Below, piece after piece: positions 1-7,691 of a stretch of 64,000 bases of DNA. The stretch lies in the NCBI GenBank assembly GCA_002309635.1, contig DBXO01000020.1:1-64000 (forward strand), given 5' to 3'. The stretch is from Ruminococcus flavefaciens. Lineage in GTDB: Bacteria > Bacillota > Clostridia > Oscillospirales > Ruminococcaceae. Position 1 is the first letter of the stretch; each line of letters begins with the position of its first letter. The notes below the pieces were generated by a model. The model made no database searches, was not told the DNA's origin, and saw only the letters and a list, made by a program, of their open reading frames with translations. Position numbers and translations under genes: made by a program.

Positions 1-217
1 TTCCTAAAACTTCCAGCTTAAATTTTTCAAAAAAGGACGCCCCCTGTAATATATACAGAGGGCATTTTTTTCGTGTCGGACGTCCTTTTTTTGAAAAAAT
101 TGGGTTAAAAGTCTTTGGAAGGGGGGGGCAGGTGAGAACCTTTCCTCAGAAAGGGTTCCCCCGATAAGTCCCATATATACTTCTTTACGAGTACCGCATA
201 TACAGCTGCGGCTTTAA
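1..217. repeat. Intergenic palindromic element, copy A (left end cut by window)
   Basis: The element holds nested inverted repeats. Bases 1-39 pair imperfectly with 79-121 around an inner hairpin at about 39-70 (CCCTGTA/TACAGAGGG). A separate hairpin follows at about 136-162 (AACCTTTC, loop, GAAAGGGTT), then the motif ATATATACTTCTTTACG. The same modules recur in order at 14095-14290. It lies downstream of the minus-strand gene that ends at 220, so it may serve as a terminator. The left boundary is outside the window. Confidence 0.75.
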
Positions 218-219
218 CA

Positions 220-1221
220 TTATTTCATTATCCTTACTCCGCCCGATTTTTTCTTTATGAAGCTTAAAAGCGCTTCTTTATCGGGAATATCACTGCTTTT
301 GACGTACAGTCCGTTGAGACTTCCGTCTCTTGCGGGATAACCAAGGAACATATAATCCTTTTTCACATAAATATAATGGAACTCGCTGTATTTGTACCAG
401 CGTGCCTTATCATTTCCGACAAATATGGCAAGCAGGAATTCATCATAGAAGATCAGCTGTGTATTTTCCTTAAGCTTTCCCCCGTCAGCTTTAAGCTTGT
501 CGAGTTCCTCTCTGAACCTACCGAGCCTTTTGAACGTCTTTGCCATGTATATGGCAGTAATTATTGCAGGCGACAGAAAGAAAAAACGCCTTTTTATCAG
601 GAATAGCACAACAGATACGATTATCAGTACCGTTTCCATTACATAGCTCATTATGCGTGTGCGTCTTCTTGTATCCATTGCGGCAAAGGCAACTTCATCG
701 TCGGTCATTCTTGTATGCAGCGAGAAAACAGGCTCTTCAAAGCTTTTTCCGAGCTCTCCGGGAAGTTCCGCCCGCGCTGCTTCATCAAGTCTCTTATCTG
801 AAACGAAGATACAGAGCAGCAGCCCCATATCGTCAATGCTGTCAGGCGGTATGATATCATAGCATATGGAACTGATGAATCTGAATTCCTTGTACACAGC
901 CGAGCCGTCGTTATAGACAAACAAAGCGTCCCTGCCCTGCTCCTTTGCCTTATCAATGAGAGCTGATATCAGTTCTTTTTTTGCATCATCTTTTTCAGAG
1001 TGGACACCGGTGATGAATAGTGCGTTTATCTCGCCTGCTCTTGCATATGTGCAGCCGATATAACCGCTGATATTCCCGTTTCCGTCCTCCGATACCAGCG
1101 AGACCTCAGGAACGAGCCTGCCTGCGCTTCGCAGCTTCCCGGTATATGTATGTTCTCCGCCAAAGCTGACTATCAGCTTGTCAACTGCGGCTTTATCACC
1201 GCTGTTTTCCGTACGTATCAT
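220..1221 (-). CDS. Membrane protein: GNAT-like N domain, two TM segments, YcxB-like C domain
   Basis: 333 aa. Residues 1 to about 130 read like a degenerate GNAT acetyltransferase fold (the stretch NDGSAVYKEFRF resembles the last strands of YhbS-type GNATs), but no clear acetyl-CoA loop (RGxGxG/A) is visible. Two adjacent hydrophobic segments follow at about 192-225 (MSYVMETVLIIVSVVLFLI and FFFLSPAIITAIYMA). The C-terminal 100 residues (FYDEFLLAIF, then YKYSEFHYIYVKKDYMFL) resemble the YcxB-like domain of Firmicutes membrane proteins. The start overlaps the stop of the upstream gene by one base, so both are probably one transcript. Function is unknown; the domain calls are by eye. Confidence 0.75.
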   Translation of the reverse strand: MIRTENSGDKAAVDKLIVSFGGEHTYTGKLRSAGRLVPEVSLVSEDGNGNISGYIGCTYARAGEINALFITGVHSEKDDAKKELISALIDKAKEQGRDALFVYNDGSAVYKEFRFISSICYDIIPPDSIDDMGLLLCIFVSDKRLDEAARAELPGELGKSFEEPVFSLHTRMTDDEVAFAAMDTRRRTRIMSYVMETVLIIVSVVLFLIKRRFFFLSPAIITAIYMAKTFKRLGRFREELDKLKADGGKLKENTQLIFYDEFLLAIFVGNDKARWYKYSEFHYIYVKKDYMFLGYPARDGSLNGLYVKSSDIPDKEALLSFIKKKSGGVRIMK

Positions 1222-1712
1222 TATTTCACTGCAGAAAATGCGCTGAATCCGAGCAGAGTTGCAACCGTAATGATAGCAGCAGCAAGTACAACACCCAGTG
1301 TTACCGCAATAATGCTTTTCTTGAAGTCAAGGTCAAGAAGACTTGCCGCAAGTGTTCCTGTCCATGCACCTGTACCGGGAAGCGGGATACCAACGAACAG
1401 GAGAAGTGCCCAGAACATTCCCTTTCCGGCTTTTTCCTTCAGCTTTTCGCCGCCGTGATGACCCTTTTCAAGGCACCATGAGAAGAACTTTCCTATAACC
1501 GGCTTATCGGCGCCCCATTCCAGTATCTTTCTCGCAAAGAAGAAAATAAACGGAACAGGCAGCATATTTCCTATCATGCATATCGGAACAGCGTGATACC
1601 ACTTAACGCCCATACCGACACCAAATGGGATACCAACTCTGAGCTCAACGATAGGCACCATGGAAATAAGGAATGTAAGAATATACTTTAACATAACAAA
1701 ACTCGCTTTCAT
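1221..1712 (-). CDS. Small multidrug export family membrane protein (COG2426-like)
   Basis: 163 aa, nearly all hydrophobic, with about four membrane segments. The N-terminal stretch ending in PIVELRVGIPFG, the central MLPVPFIFFFARKILEW and the loop GIPLPGTGAWTG are hallmarks of the Sm_multidrug_ex family (PF06695). Despite the family name, transport has rarely been shown, so substrate and direction are unknown. The start is uncertain: the first ATG at 1712 lacks a clear ribosome site, and a second at 1694 would lose six residues. A promoter lies at 1732-1760. It is first in a two-gene unit with the gene that follows on the minus strand. Confidence 0.8.
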   Translation of the reverse strand: MKASFVMLKYILTFLISMVPIVELRVGIPFGVGMGVKWYHAVPICMIGNMLPVPFIFFFARKILEWGADKPVIGKFFSWCLEKGHHGGEKLKEKAGKGMFWALLLFVGIPLPGTGAWTGTLAASLLDLDFKKSIIAVTLGVVLAAAIITVATLLGFSAFSAVK

Positions 1713-1731
1713 TAAAAATCACATACAATTA

Positions 1732-1760
1732 ATTATCTCACATATCACTGAAATAGTCAA
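1732..1760 (-). promoter_or_regulatory. Predicted sigma-A promoter of the 1712-220 operon
   Basis: On the minus strand TTGACT, 17 nt, GATAAT. The -10 hexamer ends 20 bases upstream of the ATG at 1712. Confidence 0.6.
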
Positions 1761-1779
1761 GTATTTTTTTCGCAAACTG

Positions 1780-1808
1780 TTGACGAAAGTAACATTTTAG
1801 ACTATAAT
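1780..1808 (+). promoter_or_regulatory. Predicted sigma-A promoter of first PBP gene
   Basis: TTGACG, 17 nt, TATAAT, about 50 bp upstream of the ATG at 1859, which is preceded by the ribosome site AAGGAAA. Confidence 0.75.
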
Positions 1809-1858
1809 ATTAATGATCGTTTTACTCAAAAAATATTTAAGCTAAGGAAAATGATAAT

Positions 1859-3310
1859 ATGAAAACAAACAGAATAACGGCACTTACAGCTTCGGCTGCA
1901 CTTCTTTTCGCCCTCACCTCATGCGGCTCCTCCACAGTTGGCAAGGCTGATATGGGCGGTACAGACGGGCCCGTCACAACAGCTCCCGTTTCCACAGCAG
2001 AAGTTACCACCGAAGCAGTTACCACTGACGAGGCTCTCCCCGAATCGGGCGGAGGAAAGGGCAGTATCTTCGATTCAAAAGGACATCTCCTTGTTTCCGA
2101 TTCCGGGGACGGCAAAAAGAGAGTATTTGCCAACGATTATGCAGTATCCTTTGCAAATATAATCTCCACCATGTCCGATGGATATGACACTGCATTCGAC
2201 AAGATACTGACCACTCCGGCAGGAGCTGACAGCTACCGTTCAGTAAAGCTCACCATTGACGGCGATGTTCAGAACAATATCTACACTTATATGGACAGCA
2301 TAAACCTCAGGGGCGCAGTTGTTGTACTGAGAACGGACGGCTCCATAATGGCTCAGGTAAACTATCCTTCATACGACCCCAACGCCATTGCCGACCAGAA
2401 ATACGACGAGAACCTTGCATGGGGCGACGTGGGAAACAAGGCGTTCAGCAACTACGAGCCGGGTTCATGCTTCAAGATAATGTCCGAGGTGCTTTCTGAC
2501 AAGCACGGAATATACTCACTTTACGACGACGGCACATGGGACTTCGGCAACGACCACCCCATTGTCAACTGGGACCACAAGACAAACAAGAACGGCTATC
2601 CGGTACCGAACCGTTCCCTCAGTTCCGCATTTATAAACTCCAGCAACATCTTCTTCGCAAAGGCATTCGAGCAGATAGGCGAGGAGGCGGTCCTCAGCGA
2701 CCTGAGGAACATATTCCACTTCGGAGCTGACGATTCCGACGATATACACTGCGATTTCGGCGACCTGAGCAATAACATCGAGATAGGCGACATAGATGAC
2801 CTCCGCAGGAGCGCATTCGGACAGGCAAAGGTGCTCACCTGCCCAATATTCCTTGCAGCTCTCGGCAGAGAGGCTGTTTTCGGCGATATGGTCACTCCCT
2901 TTGTCATGAAGGACATTGTTGACGGCTCCGACGCAAATAAGAAGATAGACAGCGGCACCAAAGCAAACGATGTTATCGCCTCAATCCCCTCCGAATGCAG
3001 GAGCAATCTTCTCAGCGTAATGGGTTCAGTCGGCTCAGATATCGGAGTATACGTCCCCGCAGGCTACAGCTTCTACGCCAAAACAGGCACGGCCGAGGGC
3101 TGGCTGGGCGACTTTCTCTATATCACGGGCTGCGCAAAGAATAACAGCGACAACGGCGGACAGAGCTGGGAAAACTACGACAGCTACGGTGAAACAGGCT
3201 CGTATATAGTAGTCATGGAAATACAGAATCCTGCTGAGCACGGCTTTGAGTTCGCCTCACAGTCGGCAGGAGTTTACCGTCAGATACTTGACATTGTGCT
3301 CGGTAAATAA
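1859..3310 (+). CDS. Lipoprotein penicillin-binding protein, PbpA-like (paralogue 1)
   Basis: 483 aa. A lipoprotein signal ends in the lipobox LTSC near residue 21, followed by a Thr/Ser-rich linker (about 30-60). Residues 65-80 (GSIFDSKGHLLVS) match the RGxIxDRxGxxLA box of class B PBPs. The transpeptidase domain keeps all three active-site motifs: SxxK as S203-C-F-K206, SxN as S262-x-N-type (S261-S-N263), and K408-T-G. The length is close to that of small class B PBPs such as actinobacterial PbpA. The protein is tethered by lipid rather than by an N-terminal TM helix, and no long dimerisation domain is visible. It likely crosslinks peptidoglycan outside the membrane. A close paralogue of identical length lies at 3906-5357. 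A convergent TfoX-like gene separates them. Confidence 0.9.
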   Translation: MKTNRITALTASAALLFALTSCGSSTVGKADMGGTDGPVTTAPVSTAEVTTEAVTTDEALPESGGGKGSIFDSKGHLLVSDSGDGKKRVFANDYAVSFANIISTMSDGYDTAFDKILTTPAGADSYRSVKLTIDGDVQNNIYTYMDSINLRGAVVVLRTDGSIMAQVNYPSYDPNAIADQKYDENLAWGDVGNKAFSNYEPGSCFKIMSEVLSDKHGIYSLYDDGTWDFGNDHPIVNWDHKTNKNGYPVPNRSLSSAFINSSNIFFAKAFEQIGEEAVLSDLRNIFHFGADDSDDIHCDFGDLSNNIEIGDIDDLRRSAFGQAKVLTCPIFLAALGREAVFGDMVTPFVMKDIVDGSDANKKIDSGTKANDVIASIPSECRSNLLSVMGSVGSDIGVYVPAGYSFYAKTGTAEGWLGDFLYITGCAKNNSDNGGQSWENYDSYGETGSYIVVMEIQNPAEHGFEFASQSAGVYRQILDIVLGK

Positions 3311-3326
3311 ACTTAACGTCATATAC

Positions 3327-3365
3327 AAATCCCCGGAACCGGCATATCGCCGCCCCGGGGATTTT
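3327..3365. terminator. Bidirectional terminator between convergent genes
   Basis: Stem AATCCCCGG with CCGGGGATT, flanked by A and T runs; it serves the PBP gene ending at 3310 and the TfoX-like gene ending at 3371. Confidence 0.75.
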
Positions 3366-3370
3366 CACAT

Positions 3371-3688
3371 TCATTTCTTACGTTTTCTGGGAACAGGCAG
3401 CTCTGCCGCAGAGGATTCCAGCAGTTCTTTAAGAAAAACCCTGTTTTCGATATCCTCCACAAGAAGCATTTCCGATGCTCCCTCATAGGGAAGCTCACAG
3501 GGCGCTTCGGGCATCAGGCGTTTTGCAGAGGCAGTGGGCTTTACAAGAAAACGGTCATCGTATATACCGCCAACCACCTTCCCCTGACAATAGATGATAT
3601 ACTCCCCCATCATAGCTCTGTATGAGACCTCCTCCGTCTCCGAGAGCTGTTCGAGTACAAAATCGAGATATTCCTTGCTTGAAGACAT
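3371..3688 (-). CDS. TfoX N-terminal domain protein
   Basis: 105 aa. The whole protein matches the TfoX_N fold (PF04993): an opening helix SSKEYLDFVLEQL, then VSYRAMMGEYIIYCQGKVVGGIYDDRFLVKPT, which fits the family core RxMFGxxxIY and xxGxxFA/LK. The C-terminal TfoX half found in Haemophilus Sxy is absent, as usual in Firmicutes. TfoX/Sxy acts in competence in gamma-proteobacteria; in clostridia these short proteins have no proven role. The C-terminal tail is basic (PRKRKK). The ribosome site GGAGGA precedes the ATG, and it has its own promoter. Confidence 0.85.
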   Translation of the reverse strand: MSSSKEYLDFVLEQLSETEEVSYRAMMGEYIIYCQGKVVGGIYDDRFLVKPTASAKRLMPEAPCELPYEGASEMLLVEDIENRVFLKELLESSAAELPVPRKRKK

Positions 3689-3720
3689 AGTGCTCCTCCT
3701 TCATCCAGTTTATTGCTTTA

Positions 3721-3749
3721 ATTATAGTCCAGACTGTATAATTTGTCAA
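3721..3749 (-). promoter_or_regulatory. Predicted sigma-A promoter of the TfoX-like gene
   Basis: On the minus strand TTGACA, 17 nt, TATAAT, ending 32 bp upstream of the ATG at 3688. Confidence 0.75.
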
Positions 3750-3809
3750 GGAAAGTACAGATAACCAACATAAATACGCAGTTTTGCCATATTATTTTTT
3801 TGAAACATA

Positions 3810-3838
3810 TTGACGTATCTTGTAAAAAAATGTATAAT
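3810..3838 (+). promoter_or_regulatory. Predicted sigma-A promoter of second PBP gene
   Basis: TTGACG, 17 nt, TATAAT. It shares the same -35 and -10 hexamers as the promoter of the first PBP gene. Confidence 0.75.
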
Positions 3839-3905
3839 TATAGTATGACTTTCCCGCATCTGTCAAGGTGCGAAAATGCAAATATTACTGAGGACGGTAA
3901 TCAAA

Positions 3906-5357
3906 ATGATTTTCAGGGGAACAAGGCTTATGGTGCTGCTGGGTGCAGCCGCTGCGGCAATGTCGTTTCCGTCCTGTTCTGCGGAGGTAGGACAGTTTGA
4001 AGTCCACCGCAACTCTGACCCTATTAACGGGACCACTGTCACAACGACTGAGACGACAACAACTACCACGACAACAGCTCTGGTATACAGGGGAAATATC
4101 TACGACACAAACCTTAATCTCGTTACATACGGAACATACGCGGATCCCGACGCCGATCAGCGCCTTTACGGGGAAAACTGCGCATATTCCTTCGGCAATA
4201 TAATCAGTGAAGCCTCAAACGGCTTCGACAGTTCGCTTGAGGAGCTGCTGAAAAAGTCTAATCCTACCCGCGTCAGCGCTGACCATGAGGTGGGCAATTC
4301 CGTAAGGCTTACTATCAATTCCGACGTACAGACAGCTCTGTGCAGCTATATGGCAAATATGGGCATGTCAGGCTCAATAGTTGTCCTTAGGACGGACGGC
4401 TCCATACTTGCGGAGGTATCTTACCCGAACTATGACCCCGAGCTTTACTGCTCCGACGAGGAATACAGGAACGGACTGTGGTCTGGAGCACTTGAAAACA
4501 AGGCTTTCATCAACGCCTCCCCCGGTTCATGCTTCAAGATAATGTCCGAGGTCATAGCCGACAAAAACGGCATAACCTGTCTCTACGATGACGGAGAATG
4601 GAACGACAGCGGAGCGACCATAGTCAACTGGGACCACGACATCGGCGGCTATCCCGTCCCCGAAAGGACACTGTATTCAGCCTTTGTCAATTCAAGCAAT
4701 ATTTACTTTGCAAAGACCTTTGACCAGCTCGGCGCCGATAAGGTGCTTTCTGAGCTGAACTCGCTTTTCCACTTCTGCGATCCCATAAGCTGTGATTTTG
4801 GTCCTATCGAGAACAATATCGAGATACACTGCCTCGATGACCTGCGCAGGAGCGCATTCGGACAGTCATATGTAAAGACCTGCCCGATATATCTTGCCGC
4901 TCTCGGCAGAGAAGCAATATTCGGCGACATGGTGAAGCCATTTGTGGTACAGCAGCTTGTAGACACAACAGACCCGTCAAGGGAATGTGCCAAGGGTACA
5001 GCTCCATATGAGGTCATAGCGAGCATACCCGAGGAAAACCGTCAGAATCTCCTTGAATGCATGAGAGGAGTAGCAAATAATCTCGGACTTTACATACCCG
5101 AAAACTACGAATTCTTCGCAAAAACGGGAACCGCCGAGACAGGCCGCGGTGACTTCCTGTATATCACAGGCTGCCTTAGAAACGTTGCGGACCGCACAAG
5201 CGAAAAAATAAAATACACTGACTACAGCGAATACGGTCAGAACGGCTCGTACATAATTGTAATGCAGCTTCAGAATCCTGCGGATTTCGGGTTTGACTTC
5301 GCAAGTCAGACAGGCTATCTCTATCAGGGAATAATCAACACACTTCTTCTATACTGA
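3906..5357 (+). CDS. Lipoprotein penicillin-binding protein, PbpA-like (paralogue 2)
   Basis: 483 aa from this start. The ATG at 3906 is preferred to one at 3876 because GAGGA lies 11 nt upstream of it and because the product then has exactly the same length as its paralogue. The signal peptide ends in a weak lipobox (FPSC), followed by a Thr-run linker. The transpeptidase motifs are intact: S208-C-F-K, S263-S-N265, K406-T-G. Long blocks are shared with paralogue 1 (for example GSCFKIMSEV, DDLRRSAFGQ, CPIYLAALGRE), so this is a local duplication that has since diverged. Both carry Cys at the second SxxK position. The role is inferred to be peptidoglycan crosslinking; why two copies are kept is not shown. 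Confidence 0.9.
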   Translation: MIFRGTRLMVLLGAAAAAMSFPSCSAEVGQFEVHRNSDPINGTTVTTTETTTTTTTTALVYRGNIYDTNLNLVTYGTYADPDADQRLYGENCAYSFGNIISEASNGFDSSLEELLKKSNPTRVSADHEVGNSVRLTINSDVQTALCSYMANMGMSGSIVVLRTDGSILAEVSYPNYDPELYCSDEEYRNGLWSGALENKAFINASPGSCFKIMSEVIADKNGITCLYDDGEWNDSGATIVNWDHDIGGYPVPERTLYSAFVNSSNIYFAKTFDQLGADKVLSELNSLFHFCDPISCDFGPIENNIEIHCLDDLRRSAFGQSYVKTCPIYLAALGREAIFGDMVKPFVVQQLVDTTDPSRECAKGTAPYEVIASIPEENRQNLLECMRGVANNLGLYIPENYEFFAKTGTAETGRGDFLYITGCLRNVADRTSEKIKYTDYSEYGQNGSYIIVMQLQNPADFGFDFASQTGYLYQGIINTLLLY

Positions 5358-5367
5358 CACTGCTACC

Positions 5368-5397
5368 GCCCCGAAGCAATGCTTCGGGGCTTTTTTG
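5368..5397 (+). terminator. Rho-independent terminator
   Basis: Perfect stem GCCCCGAAGC / GCTTCGGGGC with loop AAT and six T, just after the second PBP gene. Confidence 0.9.
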
Positions 5398-5462
5398 TTT
5401 ACCTGACAAAACAGCGCGGCAATGCAGGCATCAGCCAATGCAGGTCTATGGTGATTTTTTTC

Positions 5463-5491
5463 TTTACAAACACTGTAAAAAGTTGTATAAT
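5463..5491 (+). promoter_or_regulatory. Predicted sigma-A promoter of thrH
   Basis: TTTACA, 17 nt, TATAAT, about 37 bp upstream of the ATG at 5528. Confidence 0.7.
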
Positions 5492-5527
5492 GGTAAGGTA
5501 AGATATTTTTTAACGGAGGAATTCATT

Positions 5528-6133
5528 ATGTATATAACCTGTCTTGACCTTGAAGGAGTACTTGTTCCCGAGATATGGATAGCTTTTTCGGAAGCAAGCG
5601 GCATTCCCGAACTCAGAAAGACCACACGTGACGAGCCGGACTACGACAAACTGATGAAATGGCGTCTCGGCGTTCTTAAGGAGCACGGTCTCGGACTTAA
5701 AGAGATACAGGATACTATCGCAAAGATCGAGCCAATGGAAGGTGCAAGGGAGTTTCTTGACGCGCTCCGCGAGCTTGGTCAGGTAATAATCATAAGCGAC
5801 ACATTCACTCAGTTCGCAGCACCTCTCATGAAGAAACTGGGCTGGCCCACTATCTTCTGCAATACCCTTGAGGTTGCCGGCAACGGCGAGATAACAGGCT
5901 TCAGGATGCGCTGCGAGAAGTCAAAGCTCACAACAGTAAAGGCTCTCCAGTCCATAGGCTACGATACTATCGCAAGCGGCGACAGCTATAACGACCTTGC
6001 CATGATAGAGGCAAGCAAGGCAGGCTTCCTTTTCCGCAGCACAGAGCAGATCAAGAAGGATCACCCCGAGCTCCCCGCATTTGAAACCTATGACGAGCTC
6101 CTTGCTGCAATAAAAAGCGCAATGGCTGAATAA
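5528..6133 (+). CDS. thrH: Phosphoserine phosphatase / homoserine phosphotransferase, ThrH-like
   Basis: 201 aa from the ATG at 5528, which has GGAGGAATT just upstream; an earlier in-frame ATG at 5438 lacks a ribosome site and lies before the promoter. HAD-superfamily hydrolase. The opening CLDLEGVLVPEIWIAFSE is diagnostic of ThrH, with Asp7 as the likely nucleophile; IIISDTF is motif II and the C-terminal GDSYNDLAMI is motif IV. In Pseudomonas, ThrH dephosphorylates phosphoserine and can transfer phosphate to homoserine, linking serine and threonine synthesis. It is followed after 59 bp by nadE, and the two may be cotranscribed. Confidence 0.9.
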   Translation: MYITCLDLEGVLVPEIWIAFSEASGIPELRKTTRDEPDYDKLMKWRLGVLKEHGLGLKEIQDTIAKIEPMEGAREFLDALRELGQVIIISDTFTQFAAPLMKKLGWPTIFCNTLEVAGNGEITGFRMRCEKSKLTTVKALQSIGYDTIASGDSYNDLAMIEASKAGFLFRSTEQIKKDHPELPAFETYDELLAAIKSAMAE

Positions 6134-6192
6134 GCCGCTGTTAACGGCGCTGAGCGCCGCTAAACCATAAATTATGAGCGGAGGTAAAAATT

Positions 6193-6942
6193 ATGAGCTA
6201 TAATTTCAATGCAGAAAAAGTGACCGAGGAAGTTGTCAGCTGGGTACGCGAGCTATTTGAAAAGACTGCAAGTCCGACGACTAACGCAGTTATTGGTATA
6301 TCAGGCGGAAAGGACAGCTCCGTAGCCGCAGCTGTATGCGTAAAAGCCCTCGGCAAAGACAGAGTTATAGGAGTTCTCATGCCTCAGGGCGAACAGGCAG
6401 ACATATCCTACAGCCACCTGCTCGTTGATACACTTGGTATCAGGAGCTACACCGTGAATATAGGCGAAACTGTAAAGGCATTCATGGGCGAGCTCAGAAA
6501 GCACGTTGAGCCCTCAAATCAGGCTATCGTCAACACTCCCGCACGTATAAGGATGACCACTCTCTATGCAATAGCAGCCTGCAACAACGGCCGAGTAGTG
6601 AACACCTGCAATCTTTCCGAGGACTGGGTAGGTTATTCCACGAAATACGGCGACGCAGCAGGCGATTTTTCCCCGCTTTCCGATCTTACCGTAACAGAGG
6701 TGTTACAGGTAGGCGAGGTACTCGGACTTCCCGGGGAGCTCGTTCACAAGGTCCCCATAGACGGACTCTGCGGCAAGACCGACGAAGAGAACCTCGGCTT
6801 TACCTATGCAATGCTTGACAAGTACATACGGGGCGAGGACGATCTCAGCTCCGTACCTAAGATAAAGGAGAAGATAGACCGTCTCCACAGAGCAAATCTC
6901 CACAAGCTGATGCTAATGCCAAAATACGAACAGAACAAGTAA
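6193..6942 (+). CDS. nadE: NAD synthetase (ammonia-dependent)
   Basis: 249 aa. An N-type ATP pyrophosphatase: the P-loop GISGGKDSS near residue 36 binds ATP, and NTPARIRMTTLYAIA and CNLSEDWVGYSTKYGD form the deamido-NAD and dimer region. The short length and lack of an N-terminal nitrilase domain mean it uses free ammonia rather than glutamine. It makes NAD from nicotinic acid adenine dinucleotide in the cytosol. Ribosome site GGAGG is present before the ATG. A strong terminator follows. Confidence 0.93.
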   Translation: MSYNFNAEKVTEEVVSWVRELFEKTASPTTNAVIGISGGKDSSVAAAVCVKALGKDRVIGVLMPQGEQADISYSHLLVDTLGIRSYTVNIGETVKAFMGELRKHVEPSNQAIVNTPARIRMTTLYAIAACNNGRVVNTCNLSEDWVGYSTKYGDAAGDFSPLSDLTVTEVLQVGEVLGLPGELVHKVPIDGLCGKTDEENLGFTYAMLDKYIRGEDDLSSVPKIKEKIDRLHRANLHKLMLMPKYEQNK

Positions 6943-6945
6943 ATC

Positions 6946-6980
6946 AAACGCCCGTGCAGCTGCGCGGGCGTTTCTGTTTT
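6946..6980 (+). terminator. Terminator after nadE
   Basis: Stem AAACGCCCG / CGGGCGTTT around GCAGCTGC, followed by a T-rich tract. Confidence 0.85.
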
Positions 6981-6994
6981 ATATTCATGATGAC

Positions 6995-7032
6995 AAAAAA
7001 ACACCCCGCCCATTATTACGGACGGGGGTGTG
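6995..7032 (-). terminator. Terminator of the leucine-rich-repeat gene
   Basis: On the minus strand a stem CACCCCCGTCC / GGGCGGGGTG is followed by a run of T. Confidence 0.75.
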
Positions 7033-7038
7033 GGATTG

Positions 7039-7497
7039 TCAAACCGCAATGGCTTTGTCAAGCTGGTGGAGAGAATGCCTTATTTCCTGCCACCTTTCGT
7101 CATCGAGCTCGGAACCGAGCACAAACTTGTAGATCCTGCCTTCATGGAGCACCTTGACCGACACAAGACGGTCACAGCCGGCAAAGGCATGTCTGCCTAT
7201 CTCCTTCAGAGTTGACGGGATAGTCAGATCGCTCAGGTTATGACAGCCTCTGAACGCATACCAGCCCAACCTTAAAGTGCCTTCGGGAAGAGCTATGCTT
7301 TTCAGATTCTCACAGCCTGTGAATGCCGTATCAGATATCAACTGAACGGTATCGGGTAAAAGGATCCTCACAAGATTAGTACAGCCGCTGAACGCTCCTT
7401 CGCCGATAATGCCTACATTATCGGGAACAAAGATCTCGGTGACGTCTTTCTCTTCTTTGTACCGTTTTAGTACGCCTTTTCTGATCTTGTAATTCAT
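7039..7497 (-). CDS. BspA-type leucine-rich repeat protein
   Basis: 152 aa. Three to four LRR_5 (BspA-type) repeats can be read: IGEGAFSGCTNLVRILLPD, ISDTAFTGCENLKSIALPE, GWYAFRGCHNLSDLTIPS and GRHAFAGCDRLVSV. There is no signal peptide or membrane segment, so unlike most BspA proteins it appears cytoplasmic. The tail (SELDDERWQEIRHSLHQL) is not a repeat. A binding role is likely but the partner is unknown. It has its own promoter at 7570-7598. Confidence 0.85.
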   Translation of the reverse strand: MNYKIRKGVLKRYKEEKDVTEIFVPDNVGIIGEGAFSGCTNLVRILLPDTVQLISDTAFTGCENLKSIALPEGTLRLGWYAFRGCHNLSDLTIPSTLKEIGRHAFAGCDRLVSVKVLHEGRIYKFVLGSELDDERWQEIRHSLHQLDKAIAV

Positions 7498-7569
7498 TCA
7501 TTTTTCTCCTTATCGATTACCTCGATACATTTCCCCTGAACCTCTTTTATCTTATATTGGTTCGTTATT

Positions 7570-7598
7570 ATTATATCATACAAAGCACAAAAAGTCAA
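7570..7598 (-). promoter_or_regulatory. Predicted sigma-A promoter of the LRR gene
   Basis: On the minus strand TTGACT, 17 nt, TATAAT. Confidence 0.75.
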
Positions 7599-7639
7599 TA
7601 TGATAGGCAGACTTTTTCCCAGTATTTGGTGAATTGCAC

Positions 7640-7673
7640 AAAAATGCCCTCCCCTGATTGAAGGGAGAGCAAA
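7640..7673 (-). terminator. Probable terminator of the ABC exporter operon
   Basis: On the minus strand GCTCTCCC pairs with GGGAGGGC, followed by ATTTTTG; it lies about 20 bp after the permease stop. Confidence 0.65.
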
Positions 7674-7691
7674 TTTCAATTATCATTTAAG

